A stretch of 64,000 bases of DNA from Schizochytrium sp. TIO01 (taxonomy: Eukaryota > Sar > Bigyra > Thraustochytrida > Thraustochytriidae), in NCBI GenBank assembly GCA_004764695.1, contig SMSO01000031.1, positions 8,680,761-8,744,760 on the forward strand, given 5' to 3'. Of the stretch, positions 10,178 to 21,329 are shown one piece after another. Position numbers and translations under genes: made by a program. Numbering within the stretch: the first letter of the stretch is position 1; each line of letters opens with the position of its first letter. Below the pieces are notes generated by a model that had not been told where the DNA came from, did no database searches, and saw nothing but the letters and a program-made list of their open reading frames with translations.

Positions 10178-13100
10178 CTATAAACCATTTTCGTTAACAT
10201 CTTGCTGAATATGGGGACACATTTGTAAGCATTCTTATACTCAGGAATGACTTAAAGAAAAACTAAATGATGAAGTATCGTAAAACTCCAGGTCTATTCC
10301 TGCTTTCACTATCGCGAATTTTGATTTTTGCTGCTCAGCTTCATTTATCTCCTACAACTTTCTATAGACCATCCATCATTGAAAGATAGGCTGAACTTCA
10401 GAAACTCAGTTATTTCTGTTCCTGTTGTATGACAGGTTGGTGCAAACCTTCAAGTGCAGCACAGAGCCAAGTATGAAAGTTTGAGATTATTTGGTATACC
10501 ATGCGATCTTCAAACTGTGAGGTAGCCTTTTTAACAAAAGATTTCCGCGAGTTTGGCCTACAAAATTAGTAAATTCTCGACCATAGTATTAAAGGGCCAG
10601 TACCTAGGCTGCTACTGAGATATATAACGAAATGAGCATTGCTATGCGATACTGAAACACGACTATTTACAAGTCCCTTACAAACAAACACCAGAGACAC
10701 CTTTTTAAATCCCAAGGTAAGGTGATTGACTCTTTTCAAGGTTGAGTTTTTTTGTTTTGTTTTTTGACACAATACAGACAGCCGAAGTTAGGAGTGATGT
10801 CCAAGTACCTGCATGAAAACCTCATCTTTTAATACTTTCGTATATTATTCCTAGACACTTGTAGTTTCGTTCCCATTCATATCATAATTTCGAAGAAAAT
10901 CATTTCCAAACTTAGCAAACCGGTCACTCATCAGCATTAGGCCTTTCTTCTGCACTCGAGAACTCTGGAGCTCATATGTGCCGCTGAGTGTTTTGCTGGA
11001 CAATGTTCGATTCTCAGTACTTACAAACAGTTGGCGGCTCATATGTAAGTTTTTAAAGCTTATAAAGTGTTTATAAGAATGTAGGGTCTTAGTCCATTTG
11101 AGTCAGAAATGCTTTGCAGTAGTGATGCTAAGCATGTATTTCATAGAAGTTCTTTTCTTGACTGACCAAATGAATGTGTAACGATTATACTTTATACACA
11201 CACCTTTCTTAGAAATAGATAAATTACCCATCACGGTGAACTATTCTATTCACTAATACCTCTGCTGCATCATCCTATATAGCTTGGCGTAAGTTGCGCT
11301 CTACTTTAATCCCCATTTGTCCGTTCATCTACTTTTAGAATCCACAAATTATTCCATATGATTTGTCTCCCAACAGAGTCTCACAAGTTGCGACAGTACA
11401 TGTGTTTTGTGCTTATTGTGGTCGTTCTTATTGCTATTTTTCTCTGCTTGATTAAAAAAAGCCTACTTGTACATAATATAGAGTTAACAGGGGTGGTACT
11501 AATCGCTGCCCATCGATAAAGTTGATCTTGTCGCCAACCAATGAAACGCTCACTTTTTTGGTAACTGATAGCGTGAGCAAAACTTTGATTTGACCTAACT
11601 ATACTTTCTCAGTAGTCAGAGGAAATGAGTACTTGGTTTGAGGGGGTTTGTTGCAAACATAGACAACACCAATTTGACGCGGAGAAATACAAATACATGA
11701 TTGCTTGGAGGCCATACAATTTGAGAATGTAGCGCATGACTTCGATACGTTGGTTCAAAATAAAAGAAGCATTACAGGTATTCCCAAACCTTTTAACCTG
11801 ATACGACTTGATATGGGGTGTACCGTTTTAAAAGTCTTTTTCGAGGGAAAAAACACTCGGCTTCGTTCTTTCCAATGCAGTCTCTTTCTAGTCAATATCT
11901 GTTTGTGCTTGAGACCACAAGCTGCTCTTTTGACCCTTGCGATGTCTTTTCACAAACCCAAAGCATCAGCAATAAGAGCCTTCATTTAGCAATATATTCC
12001 ACAGGTTCTCGCATTCCTCCCTCTATATGCCAAATTCCCTCTGTTCTTCGTGCACTTTAGCCGGATCGGCTAGATCACCTAGCTAGCTGGCTACTTAAGG
12101 AATTGACTAGGGTGTCTGGGCTGCCGGTGTTCTTTTTATCCGCAAGAATAGAACAGGGAAGAGCTTTGGTTCCGAATTCGGTCGGAGTGACAATAAAGAG
12201 TTCGATTTGGCGATTGGCAAATCTTACGAAAGGAAGCAGCGTTATAAACTGCTTCCCACTGAAGGACAGCTCGCGAGGTTTCGAATCCACGCACTGGTTT
12301 CTTCGAAGACTCAAGGTAGGCATGCGTACGAACCCGTGCTCCTGGCCTACACCCGCTACCCACCAGGATGTTCTTTATTGCCTCTTTGAGGCAGCTAGCT
12401 AGCTACCTCTGATGAGGTTGAATTTCATTTGTGTCAACGAACGACGATACCATTCTCACAGCTAGGTAGGTGCTAACTTACCAGTAGCTAACTTCTAGCA
12501 TCACTTATTCTTTTATTTATTATTTATTTATTTATTTATTTATTGAAGGTTCAACAGCAGTCAGTCACAATCGCCAATTTCCGACGAACGGATAAACAGC
12601 TTTCAGGTGAAAAGCGCCTCAGCGATAAAGCAGTTGTTTTGAAGATTGCCTTCTAATACTTCTGAGTAGAAAGAGACTGATTCTGATCTCTTTCTCTGAC
12701 CTTTCTGTTCTTTCTGTTCTTCCAATTCTTCCTCTTCCCTATGTCGCCAAATGGATTTAGCATACTACTATGCGTTTATAATTGTTTCGAAAGCGGTTCG
12801 TGGGGCTCGTTCTTCCTACCACAGACGTGAAATAACATGAAATTAACTTCGCGACTTCCTAAGTAGTAGACTAAGGAAACCTCAAACCTTGGAGTAGGGC
12901 TGGCTACGGCATTCTCTAGGGAGTCTGCAATGTACGATTGTGCGCGATATCTGTTTATGTACATTATGCGTCCTGTATAGAGTTGGTCGATTGATTGAAT
13001 TGCTAGCGTAGAACTTTGTGTATTGTATGAATTGATGCATATGTTGAATGCTCTGCAGGCAGGCAGACTAAAGTCTTCAGCAAGCAAGAGCTTGGAGAGC

Positions 13101-13331
13101 GCTTTGCGCAGTGCCGCTGAGTCTTTGCAAACGCCCTGCACGGTTGGGGGCCGCGCGATACGTGGCTACGGTGTAGCAGCGGCTGTCGTCACGCGGAGAA
13201 GACCGTCTGTGTCGCTCGCTGTTCTTGTTTGGTCTTGCAGCACGTAGACAAGGATTAAATTGAGCTGCCAGCAGTTTGCGTCTGGTTGGGAGAGCTACCG
13301 GGATAGACTGCAGGCAGCACCTTTTCCAACC
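10178..13331. other. Intergenic spacer
   Basis: About 3.1 kb, AT-rich, with no convincing gene. A GC-richer island at about 12070-12410 is edged by CTAGCTAGCTG-type sequence in roughly opposite orientation. A TTTA run follows at 12511-12544. A minus-strand frame at 10851-11042 has an ATG and a donor-like GTAAGTACT only six codons in, with no partner exon found. The last few hundred bases presumably hold the sulfotransferase-like gene's promoter. Confidence 0.45.
12511..12544. repeat. TTTA microsatellite
   Basis: Tandem TTTA units with a single interruption, in an AT-rich spacer. Confidence 0.8.
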
Positions 13332-14861
13332 ATGGTAAGAGAAGGCTTGCTTCCCCAGGGCTCGGATAGAGGAGTACCCATGGCGTGGATAAAATTGTTG
13401 GGCAGCGTTGTATTTATTCTAATTGTAACAGGGTGCTATCATGAGTCGTTGATGCTGGCCTATTCCCCTGCCGCTTACGTTGTTGAAACGGTACTTATCG
13501 CCACTCCAGAGAAGACTAGTCCTTCACTAAAAGGCCAGCGACAGCAAAAGTCCACATTAGATCGCATACTTTTCATGTATCTCGAAGCAACAGATGTTGA
13601 CGATTCATGGCAGGGAGAGGTTAACGATCTGTCAGAACACCTTTTGCCAACTGTGGAGCTCTCACGAAAGCTATGCTTGACTCATAATCCAAGTTGGCGC
13701 GTGATACTTGTGCCTCCCAAAAATTCCGATGCATATTTTAAAGATCAACGCCGATTACTGTTCTCCGGTGTACATGTTCCTGCAACGCTTGCATGTCTTG
13801 AACCAATGGAGTCATGGATGGGAGAAGGTTCGAGTATCGAGGCCATTGACCCCACTTGGATTTACTTTGGATTGGGTTATGAAGGTTTGGAGCCGTCCAG
13901 GCACACGAGTGAGTACCAGATGCTCGCTGTTGATGATGATGGCGCCATTTCAATATCTCAGAGTAGCTCTTTCCCCGAAGACCTCTTGAAAATGGATCGA
14001 AGGAACAAATTAAGGATTGAAACCGAAGCTGGGAAACTCTTGCCGGTTCTGCTTGAAGTCCGTTCTGATCCTTCTATCAATATGCTACCTAGCCTTTGTT
14101 TGGCAGGGTATAAAGGACGTGGTTCTTGCACCCAGGACTATCGTATCAAAGGGAAAAGTTTCCTTGGAGAGCAAGCTCCATATATAATCAACTTAGGGCT
14201 CCCTAAAACTGGCACCAGTAGCCTTCATAAGATACTTTATGAGCTAGGCGTAAATAATGATCATTGGCAATGTGCCAACAAACTGCAGCGCATGGGGGAA
14301 GACCGACGATTTAAGGAATGGGCTCAGAAAATTGAGGAGGCTCCTATTTGTAATCACTGCGAGTGTGCAGCTGTAGATAAATGTGGCGCACTTGTTGAAT
14401 ACACAATGACTCAGACAAATTTTCGACCTTTCGACTTGCTTGTCGAGAATGCTCAAACGCAACTGGACTGCATGAGCTACAATGTATTTTTTGTTCCGCA
14501 ATGGCAACGGCTTCCAGAAATTTTGAAAGCTTATTCTCCTGATGAAATTGTTTTTACACTCACAACTCGAGACACAAAGTCCTGGGTTACAAGTGTAGGT
14601 AAATGGCACAACAACATGGAAGAAAGGTTCAGAACAATGCTAAATTCGACGGAGGACACCTTTCTTTCCGACTTCAAAGAGAAACATGAAGATCGGGTTC
14701 GTAGCTTATTAGCAAGCTCACATCATCAGTTGATTGAAGTTGATATTTCTGCACCTGAGGCCGACATGCTAGCAAGTGTCACGGCTCTTGAGGATCGCCT
14801 TCGAGTACCTATGTCAAAGCGTTTGCGTTCGTACTTATGGACCAATCGTAACCCTAAATAA
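13332..14861 (+). CDS. Type II membrane sulfotransferase-like protein
   Basis: About 509 residues from the ATG at 13332; a second ATG at 13380 could also serve, and the frame upstream opens only at TTG. A single hydrophobic segment near the N-terminus (AWIKLLGSVVFILIVTGCY) predicts a type II Golgi anchor. The last ~220 residues look like a PAPS-dependent sulfotransferase. LGLPKTGTSSLHKIL (from residue 288) is the 5'-phosphosulfate loop, and LTTRDTKSWVTSV (Arg413) is the 3'-phosphate-binding motif. Five or six cysteines lie between them (NHCECAAVDKCG), suggesting disulphides in a lumenal domain. The ~230 residues between anchor and P-loop match nothing I recognise. Acceptor unknown; sulfation of the extracellular polysaccharides that coat thraustochytrid cells is an inference. 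The catalytic core is clear, the subfamily is not. Confidence 0.75.
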   Translation: MVREGLLPQGSDRGVPMAWIKLLGSVVFILIVTGCYHESLMLAYSPAAYVVETVLIATPEKTSPSLKGQRQQKSTLDRILFMYLEATDVDDSWQGEVNDLSEHLLPTVELSRKLCLTHNPSWRVILVPPKNSDAYFKDQRRLLFSGVHVPATLACLEPMESWMGEGSSIEAIDPTWIYFGLGYEGLEPSRHTSEYQMLAVDDDGAISISQSSSFPEDLLKMDRRNKLRIETEAGKLLPVLLEVRSDPSINMLPSLCLAGYKGRGSCTQDYRIKGKSFLGEQAPYIINLGLPKTGTSSLHKILYELGVNNDHWQCANKLQRMGEDRRFKEWAQKIEEAPICNHCECAAVDKCGALVEYTMTQTNFRPFDLLVENAQTQLDCMSYNVFFVPQWQRLPEILKAYSPDEIVFTLTTRDTKSWVTSVGKWHNNMEERFRTMLNSTEDTFLSDFKEKHEDRVRSLLASSHHQLIEVDISAPEADMLASVTALEDRLRVPMSKRLRSYLWTNRNPK

Positions 14862-15938
14862 TAATTGAATACTTCTGAATAGTATAGTGTGGCTTTATTG
14901 TCACGGGCTCGATCAATGTCAATCTATGCGTATGAGTGAAGGTGAGAAACCATAGATGGCTTTAATTTAATATATGCGTTTAGCTTTATGTCTTCATTCG
15001 TTGGCAGTTATCTTAGGCCTAGTAGTTGCTAAGATCTCTCATTGAAGGAACTAGTTGATAGGATATTGCGAGAGTTCTAAGTAATCCATTGTAAGACCTC
15101 AAGGTCTTAAGACTTATATAAATATAAAAAGAAGCAACCAGGATTGCGTGGTTGAAAAATAATGAACCAGAGGTGCGCATGAACACTCTGTAGAATCAAG
15201 TATGAAAAAATCTAAATTGATGGCTGTAGAGACGAGTTAACTAAAGCTCGTAAATTATGTTTAGCAAAGATCAAATATGTCTTAGACTCATAATTAGAAC
15301 ATGGGCAAGTCCGCCTTAGAATCAAATTCTAGGAACAATAGATCGCTAACTCTTGAAGTCGTAAATCAAATGTCTTCTGCAGCATTCTGAGAGACCTCTG
15401 AGAGCCTCTTGCCCTGATCTTCAAATTCAACCTCTAGCTGACCAAATTCATCTTTCAGTAATGTTCGTAGTAAAAGTAGGTGCCTAATAACCCGAAAGTT
15501 CTAGCGACCCTTCTTGTGGATTATTGTTTTCGTGGTTACTACTATGCACTCCGTCAGCTAAAGGAGGGCCCTCCATGTTGCTGAATGGTATATTTTTAGT
15601 ACCTGTGAGTTTTGGAGTGAACTCTTATTAAGAAAAACATAATATGGACATGAGCTAGCTTCTCCTTAAGCTTATGTGGTTAAAGAAAAAAACTAATTTT
15701 TTAGCTGTAAGATAAGTTCTCAAAAATTCAAAAATGATTTAAGGTTAACAAAAGAGGCCTCTGAAGACTACGGGGCATTTCTTCTCGCAGTCCCTATGTC
15801 CAGCAACAGCATCGTAGACACGAAATATTGAGAGTAAATGCATCTCATACTTTAAACACTTGCTCTCTAGTATGTCACTTATATCTAATTGTAGCCTCAT
15901 TAAAGCAGATCAGAATTATATCAATTTGAACGCGCACA
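14862..15938. other. Convergent intergenic spacer
   Basis: About 1.1 kb between two genes that end toward each other. AT-rich, with no open frame of interest and no repeat seen. It should contain both transcript ends. Confidence 0.5.
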
Positions 15939-16787
15939 CTAGAAGCTTTCAGGCACCCATTCCTCCCGTTCTACCTGGGCCCAATTAACAAGATCAAAAT
16001 ATTGAAAGACCTTGCACTCTTCTACGGTGCACAACCGTTCACAGCTGTATACATTGAGGAGAGACTGAATAAAGAGCATCGCCGGAGTTGTTGTGTTAGA
16101 TGTCTTTGGCCATAATGGTTTTCCAGAAAGAATTTGTGCAGCACTTAAGTCATCTGACCCACAGTCAAAAGGGTGGGCGTGGTAAAGGAGCTCAAAAATA
16201 ACAACTCCTAGACTCCACCAATCTGACGAGAATGTACATGGTTCCCCTGATAAAACCTCCGGGCTCGCGTATAAGAGTGTCCCTGATCGATGTTCTACAG
16301 GAGTATCATTTTCTAAGATTTTTGAAACTCCAAAATCAAAAATTCGTAAATGCCCAGTTAGAGTAACTCCGATATTTTCTAATTTGATATCGCCATGCAG
16401 AATTTGGTGTTTAGCCAGGTGTCCCAGAGCCAATACAAGTTCAGCCGTATAGAAAGGTACATCTTTAGGGTTGATCTCATAATGAACATTGTATAAGTCA
16501 CCGCGCTCACATAATTCCAGCCCCAGTGTGGGAAGGCCTTCATCTGAAGGAGCATAGACAAAATGCAGCTTGACAATCGAACAACTTGCTTCTGTGCTTT
16601 CATTAAGAAGTCGCAAGACCTCAACCTCTTTGTTTATAGTCTCGCTTATTTTCTTTACATCGCCTTGCCTTTTATAAACCTTTAGTGCAAATGTCTGATC
16701 ATTGTGTGCTGGACATGTTTGTCCACACTCCCAACCTTGAGCTCTGTATATTACTGCGCTACCTCCGCTATCATGCAGTATGTGCAT
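15939..16787 (-). CDS. AGC-type serine/threonine protein kinase (copy A)
   Basis: About 282 residues from the first ATG (16787), which begins right at the kinase fold. Key elements: a glycine loop with only a double Gly (LHDSGGSAVIYRA), the Lys of FALKVYK, HGDIKLEN as catalytic loop, DFGVSK, SGTLLYASPE and DWWSLGVV. The C-terminus ends VNWAQVEREEWVPESF, resembling the start of an AGC tail. Arg of the HRD motif is Gly, so it is a non-RD kinase, but Lys, Asp and Asn needed for catalysis are present. A close paralogue lies at 20226-21329 on the same strand. The frame stays open upstream to about 16925 without an ATG and contains a pyrimidine tract followed by CAG, so an unseen 5' exon is possible. 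Substrate unknown. Confidence 0.8.
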   Translation of the reverse strand: MHILHDSGGSAVIYRAQGWECGQTCPAHNDQTFALKVYKRQGDVKKISETINKEVEVLRLLNESTEASCSIVKLHFVYAPSDEGLPTLGLELCERGDLYNVHYEINPKDVPFYTAELVLALGHLAKHQILHGDIKLENIGVTLTGHLRIFDFGVSKILENDTPVEHRSGTLLYASPEVLSGEPCTFSSDWWSLGVVIFELLYHAHPFDCGSDDLSAAQILSGKPLWPKTSNTTTPAMLFIQSLLNVYSCERLCTVEECKVFQYFDLVNWAQVEREEWVPESF

Positions 16788-17701
16788 ACTTGCCTCTCCC
16801 TTTGGAAACACGGCCTGCCACAGCCTTATTTTGATTTGGGTCTGTCCCGCATCGGTAAAAAAAGAAGAGGTGGAGTAGACTTTGAATTGCTCTGGGGCGG
16901 AAAATCTATAGTAAACTCTAGGGTTCTATGGAGGTGCTATTTACTCTATGCTCTTTGTATTTTGCTATACTAATAACGACAATAATACCAACAACAATAA
17001 TTGAAGTAATTTCAATTTAAACAATACAATTGATACAGTAAGGAGTTGTACTTTTAAGTATTTAAACATATTATTTTATAGTTAGCACTATGAGGTTATT
17101 ACCTACTATGTTAGTTTTATAGATAAAACATAGTAAAGCCCCACAAAAAAGTATCTACACATTTGCAAGTATGAAAGGTGCTGGTGCGCTGAGCTAAGTC
17201 ACGTCTTGTTTCAGAGTTATTAGAAAATGCTCGCACATGAGCCTCTTGTTCACTTTTCCGCACGTTGCGAACTTGTCAACCGCGTTTTTTCCCTGACCAG
17301 AGACCATGACCTCGTTGTCGTTCAGATGTAATAGAGGCTAATTTCTAAGTGGGTTATTTTCGTTCAACACGAGATCTGTATAGTAAGTAGCCTGCCACTT
17401 ACACAGCACCTGAGGGGAGCTTCTACTGTAAGATGCACTAAACCAGCACAAGCAAAGCTGGCACAAGCACAGAAATATATGGACGTTATTAGAAGTATGG
17501 AGTAGCATGTTTCTTAGTTTGCTTGGTTAGATGAGAAGAACTGATTATTCGGGGTCCTAGGAAAGTATAGCATATTCATTTGTTGTCTGTTGCACCATCA
17601 GATCCGTCGTTGAATAGAGAAATGCAGCACCGATACTAATTACCAGTAAGCGTCCCTGTCCTTCACCAGCATGGTCAATACGCACAAAAGGTTTCTTTCT
17701 T

Positions 17702-17719
17702 GGGGCGGGGGAGGGTGGG
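17702..17719 (+). other. Predicted G-quadruplex motif
   Basis: Four G runs of 4, 5, 3 and 3 are separated by single bases (C, A, T). That is a textbook pattern for a stable parallel G-quadruplex. It lies in noncoding DNA, roughly 0.9 kb upstream of kinase copy A. Confidence 0.6.
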
Positions 17720-17876
17720 AGAGCGACAGGAATTCCGGACAGCCAATTTTAGTGTCTAACAACAGGAACTGCTGTTCCGGTAGCCATTTTAAAATTTTAA
17801 AGATTATTATTATTATTTAAAAAAAAAAAAAAAACGTTTTAAATAGTAATAAAGATAAAGCATATTAGTATCTGTT

Positions 17877-17900
17877 TTATTTTGTTTTGTTTTGTTTTGT
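17877..17900. repeat. TTTTG pentanucleotide run
   Basis: Four to five tandem TTTTG units, 30 bases before the long AAGAC array. Confidence 0.75.
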
Positions 17901-17930
17901 ATTCAAAATAATAACAATTAAAAAGTCGTC

Positions 17931-18125
17931 AAGACAAGACAAGACAAGACAAGACAAGACAAGACAAGACAAGACAAGACAAGACAAGACAAGACAAGAC
18001 AAGACAAGACAAGACAAGACAAGACAAGACAAGACAAGACAAGACAAGACAAGACAAGACAAGACAAGACAAGACAAGACAAGACAAGACAAGACAAGAC
18101 AAGGCAAGACAAGACAAGACAAGAC
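17931..18125. repeat. AAGAC pentanucleotide microsatellite, 39 units
   Basis: Thirty-nine tandem 5-bp units (195 bp) with a single substitution (AAGGC at 18101-18105). Because the unit has no stop codon in any frame, both strands show long open frames (KTRQD or LVLSC repeats); these are not genes. Near-perfect purity implies recent expansion. Confidence 0.97.
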
Positions 18126-20225
18126 AAACACTGCCAACAGCTTTGGCTCGTTTATTTCTATTTTCACTCTAATGAAATTATTTTTAACTGCAAAAATTAG
18201 AAATTAAGCATCTTAAAAATGAGGAAACATGTGTTTTCGAACTATTGTTAGTAGGAAATACATTTATTGGGGAAACATTAAATCATTTGAATGGAAACTG
18301 CCCTTCTCTTGCTCGCTATTCTGTAACCAAGATTCGCTCTTCTCCAAGGTCAACAGATCGCTGTTTCTAAAGGCCTCAGAAAACAACGATTTGTTAAGTC
18401 TTATCTTGGTTTTCATTTTCAATGTCTCCGTCTCATCAGGGATTTTCTATGAGCAATTTTGAATTCTTAGGGTCTGTTCTTAAGGTGAGCCATGGTAAAT
18501 AGAGCCCTTGGTAGGGACAGTACTATAACTCCGTTTCCTGAATATTACCCTTCGACCTCAACGAAATTATATGGATTAAATTGAAGGAAATGCAGAAAAG
18601 TCATGGTTTTGAGTTCTCTAATGAACCTAAATATGTAAAATTTCTTGTGTTTTCTCATTGTAAATCGAAAGTCTCGCAGCTTCAGCGTGTTTCTGCTATC
18701 TAGTGTAGTTGAAATTAATTAAAGGAAGGGCCTTCAGCAGGTGGGTGTTTATTCATTTAGCAAAAAGTTATTGCGTGATCGATTGCCTCCAGAGGTCATC
18801 TGTACTTAATAATGCAATATTAGGTTAAATCCAATTGTACAAGTATTATCCTGATACCCATTTGAAGAAGCTCTCTCACTTTGCCACGTAATCGTATTGT
18901 GCTCTCTATTCGCCTTTCTAATATTAACCACATTATTCATAAGAAACCAATGAATTCTCTGATAAATTTAGAGACTTATTTATCATTCTAGTTACTGTTA
19001 CTATTATAATTCTACGCACCTAACTATCCATCATTAAAATATAAACACTAACTGAGTTATAGAATGATTGGTAGGACAAGTGGGGGAGTGAAATACTTTC
19101 TTTTAAAATCATTTAAAAATCATTTAACATTAATTTAAAAAAAGTTAAATAATAATATTGATAATATTTATTACAATCATTCAATTTTTCCAAATTAAAT
19201 GTCGTTAATTTCAAAATTAAATTTTAAAAATATTTAAAGCAAAAAATTAAATGAGGTGTTCTACTGAATTCTGAGCAGCAAACTGCCTGCGGGTTTGCAC
19301 CTCAAAAGCTCAACTCGTTCGAGTGCAAGTATTTGAAAGCAGGTTTGTGTCTGAAAAGAAATACTTCTCAGAATATGCTCAGTCGACTAGCTCAATAAAT
19401 CATGCAGTTGAGTCATTGCATGATATCTTGAACAGTAAAGGTTATGTCGACATAACGCAACAAGGGAGGGGAAGTTGCAACGGAAAGTCGATCCTTAACA
19501 CCTTCTCATTAACCTCATTACTACCGTTTTAGATTTTAAACAACTTATAAAGATCCAGCTTCTTCCAATGTGAATATTGCTTATCAGTACCTATATAGAT
19601 ATAGACTACCAAGGTACCATAAACAAAAAATTAATGAACCTCAAAATTAAAAAACAATATTTCTTTTTACCTCGGTAGTATTTACAAGTGTAACGCAATG
19701 CTTGCAATTCAATTGTTTTGGTTTAAATTGAATTAACCCCGTCATATCATTGAGGTTATGAAATTCGTGCATCTTGTTGCGTTGCACGCCAATGACATCA
19801 ATCATTAGACTCTCCTACCTGCCAAGTGCTCTAAATTAAATACGAATGTATTCACATTCGGGGCTCAAAGTTTGGAGAGAAAATGCGTCTCAAAGCAACA
19901 GACCGCCGTTACACGATATAGCAACCACTACTCTAAGTAATCAAACAAATTTTCGCATTCTTTATTTCTAGAGAGAACGCAAGACATAGGAAACAGCTCG
20001 ATGTCCCCTTTTCGCAGCGCATTAATTTATTTGAACAGTTCAAGACTATTTAATCACAAGATTAGAATAGATACAAAACAGTGAGACAGAGTTCTAGTTT
20101 TAATATATATATATATATAACCAACGCGGAATATCCCATGGGAATGCAAATGTTAAAAAGTACATATATTACTGTAGTGTATAGTGCTCATCATATCAAG
20201 AGACTGGTATTGTGATGTAACAGGA

Positions 20226-21329
20226 TCAAAAGAATGATTTTCCGCTCCCTCCCGCTGCAATCGATTCTTGGCGAAAAGCTAGATAGTGAAATCTGCAAGG
20301 TATCCACTCCTCGGATTTCACCCAGGACCACTCGATGGCATCCATAAAAGGATGCATCATACATGCATCGAGCGATTGGGATCTTGATTTAGCATCTAAG
20401 ATTAAAAATGTCATAATAAAATCAATTGCATTTTCACTGCGCTCTGGTGAGTCAGGCCAATGAACATCTGCAGACACAATTGCATCCACTGTCTCCTTTT
20501 CTGAACTTCTTAAGAACACCGGTTGACCAAAAAGCATTTCGTAGAGAAGGGCCCCTAGACCCCACCAGTCTGCTGCGTTAGTGCAGGGGTGCCGCCGCAA
20601 AGCTTCGGGACTGGCATATTGTAAAGTTCCGGAGCTGTACATAACAGGGTCTCCGTTTTTCAAAATTCTTGACGTACCAAAGTCCAAAAGTCGAATGTGC
20701 CCACTCTTTGTGAGACCAATGTTCTCTGGTTTAATATCACCATGAAGAATTTCATTTTTCCGCAAGTGATCTAGTGCTATGATAAGTTCTGCTGCATAAT
20801 ACTTTGTGTCTCTCTCCGTTAAAGGGCCGTGCGAAAGAAGGGTGAATAAGTCACCACCCTCACAGAGTTCAAGGCCAACTAATGGCAGTGATGCTCCAAG
20901 CTGATCAACAAAGAGCAGCTCTACAACAAATTGCGGTCTTTCCTGCGCTCTTTTCAACTTTCCTAGTGCTCTTATCTCTCGCAAAGCTTCTTCTTCGGCT
21001 TGCGCGCTGTCCTCCCGATAAAGCTTTGCGGCGACGAGTTTCTTGTTGAAGCCTGCCCCCGAGGCCTCTTCCCAGACCACGGCCTCGTACACGTGAGCTG
21101 TTGCTCCCTCCTGCAACAATATCATGTTTGGCGCGGTTTCTGCGCTAGACGCCGCCTTTACCTCTGCATCTCCTTCATGCAAATCAAGGGCCAGCTCGTA
21201 CGAATCCATCCTCGCTCTTCGTTCCTCGACAGCTCTGCGCCAGGTCTCCGCCCCTTCAACAGGCGAACACGGCCACTCGCCTGCTCGCCCGCCCGTTTCG
21301 ATATTGCTGGTCTTGGGCAACGCCAACAT
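20226..21329 (-). CDS. AGC-type serine/threonine protein kinase (copy B)
   Basis: About 367 residues from the ATG at 21329; the frame opens a little earlier at TTG. An N-terminal ~65-residue charged region precedes the kinase fold. Motifs: glycine loop LLQEGATAHVYEA, Lys in LVAAKLY, HGDIKPENIG, DFGTSRIL, SGTLQYASPEAL, ADWWGLGALLYEM, and a C-terminal IEWSWVKSEEWIPCRF. Sequence and domain limits parallel copy A (15939-16787), including the Gly in place of Arg in the catalytic loop, the reduced glycine loop and the x-x-W-x-x-V-x-x-E-E-W-[IV]-P ending. The PKA-like order of motifs suggests the AGC group, but no regulatory domain is visible. Both copies lie in the same orientation, consistent with an old tandem duplication. 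Confidence 0.87.
   Translation of the reverse strand: MLALPKTSNIETGGRAGEWPCSPVEGAETWRRAVEERRARMDSYELALDLHEGDAEVKAASSAETAPNMILLQEGATAHVYEAVVWEEASGAGFNKKLVAAKLYREDSAQAEEEALREIRALGKLKRAQERPQFVVELLFVDQLGASLPLVGLELCEGGDLFTLLSHGPLTERDTKYYAAELIIALDHLRKNEILHGDIKPENIGLTKSGHIRLLDFGTSRILKNGDPVMYSSGTLQYASPEALRRHPCTNAADWWGLGALLYEMLFGQPVFLRSSEKETVDAIVSADVHWPDSPERSENAIDFIMTFLILDAKSRSQSLDACMMHPFMDAIEWSWVKSEEWIPCRFHYLAFRQESIAAGGSGKSFF

Larger units (their letters stand above)
16788..20225. other. Spacer between the two kinase paralogues
   Basis: About 3.4 kb of AT-rich DNA holding the AAGAC microsatellite, a TTTTG run, an A-run at 17819-17834, a G-quadruplex motif and an AT dinucleotide run near 20105-20118. 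Open frames through the microsatellite are products of the repeat. No gene was found, though a missing first exon of kinase copy A could lie in its left part. Confidence 0.45.

Noticed and set aside
12077-12405. MITE- or SINE-like element edged by CTAGCTAGCTG sequences, with a TTCGAATCC B-box-like motif
   Set aside because: The ends are self-complementary GCTA repeats, no target-site duplication is visible, and the T-arm stem does not pair.
17931-18125. CRISPR-like array
   Set aside because: Units are 5 bp with no spacers; it is a simple tandem repeat in a eukaryotic genome.
17887-18207. Long open frames through the AAGAC array on both strands
   Set aside because: The 5-bp unit lacks stop codons in every frame, so the frames are a by-product of the microsatellite.
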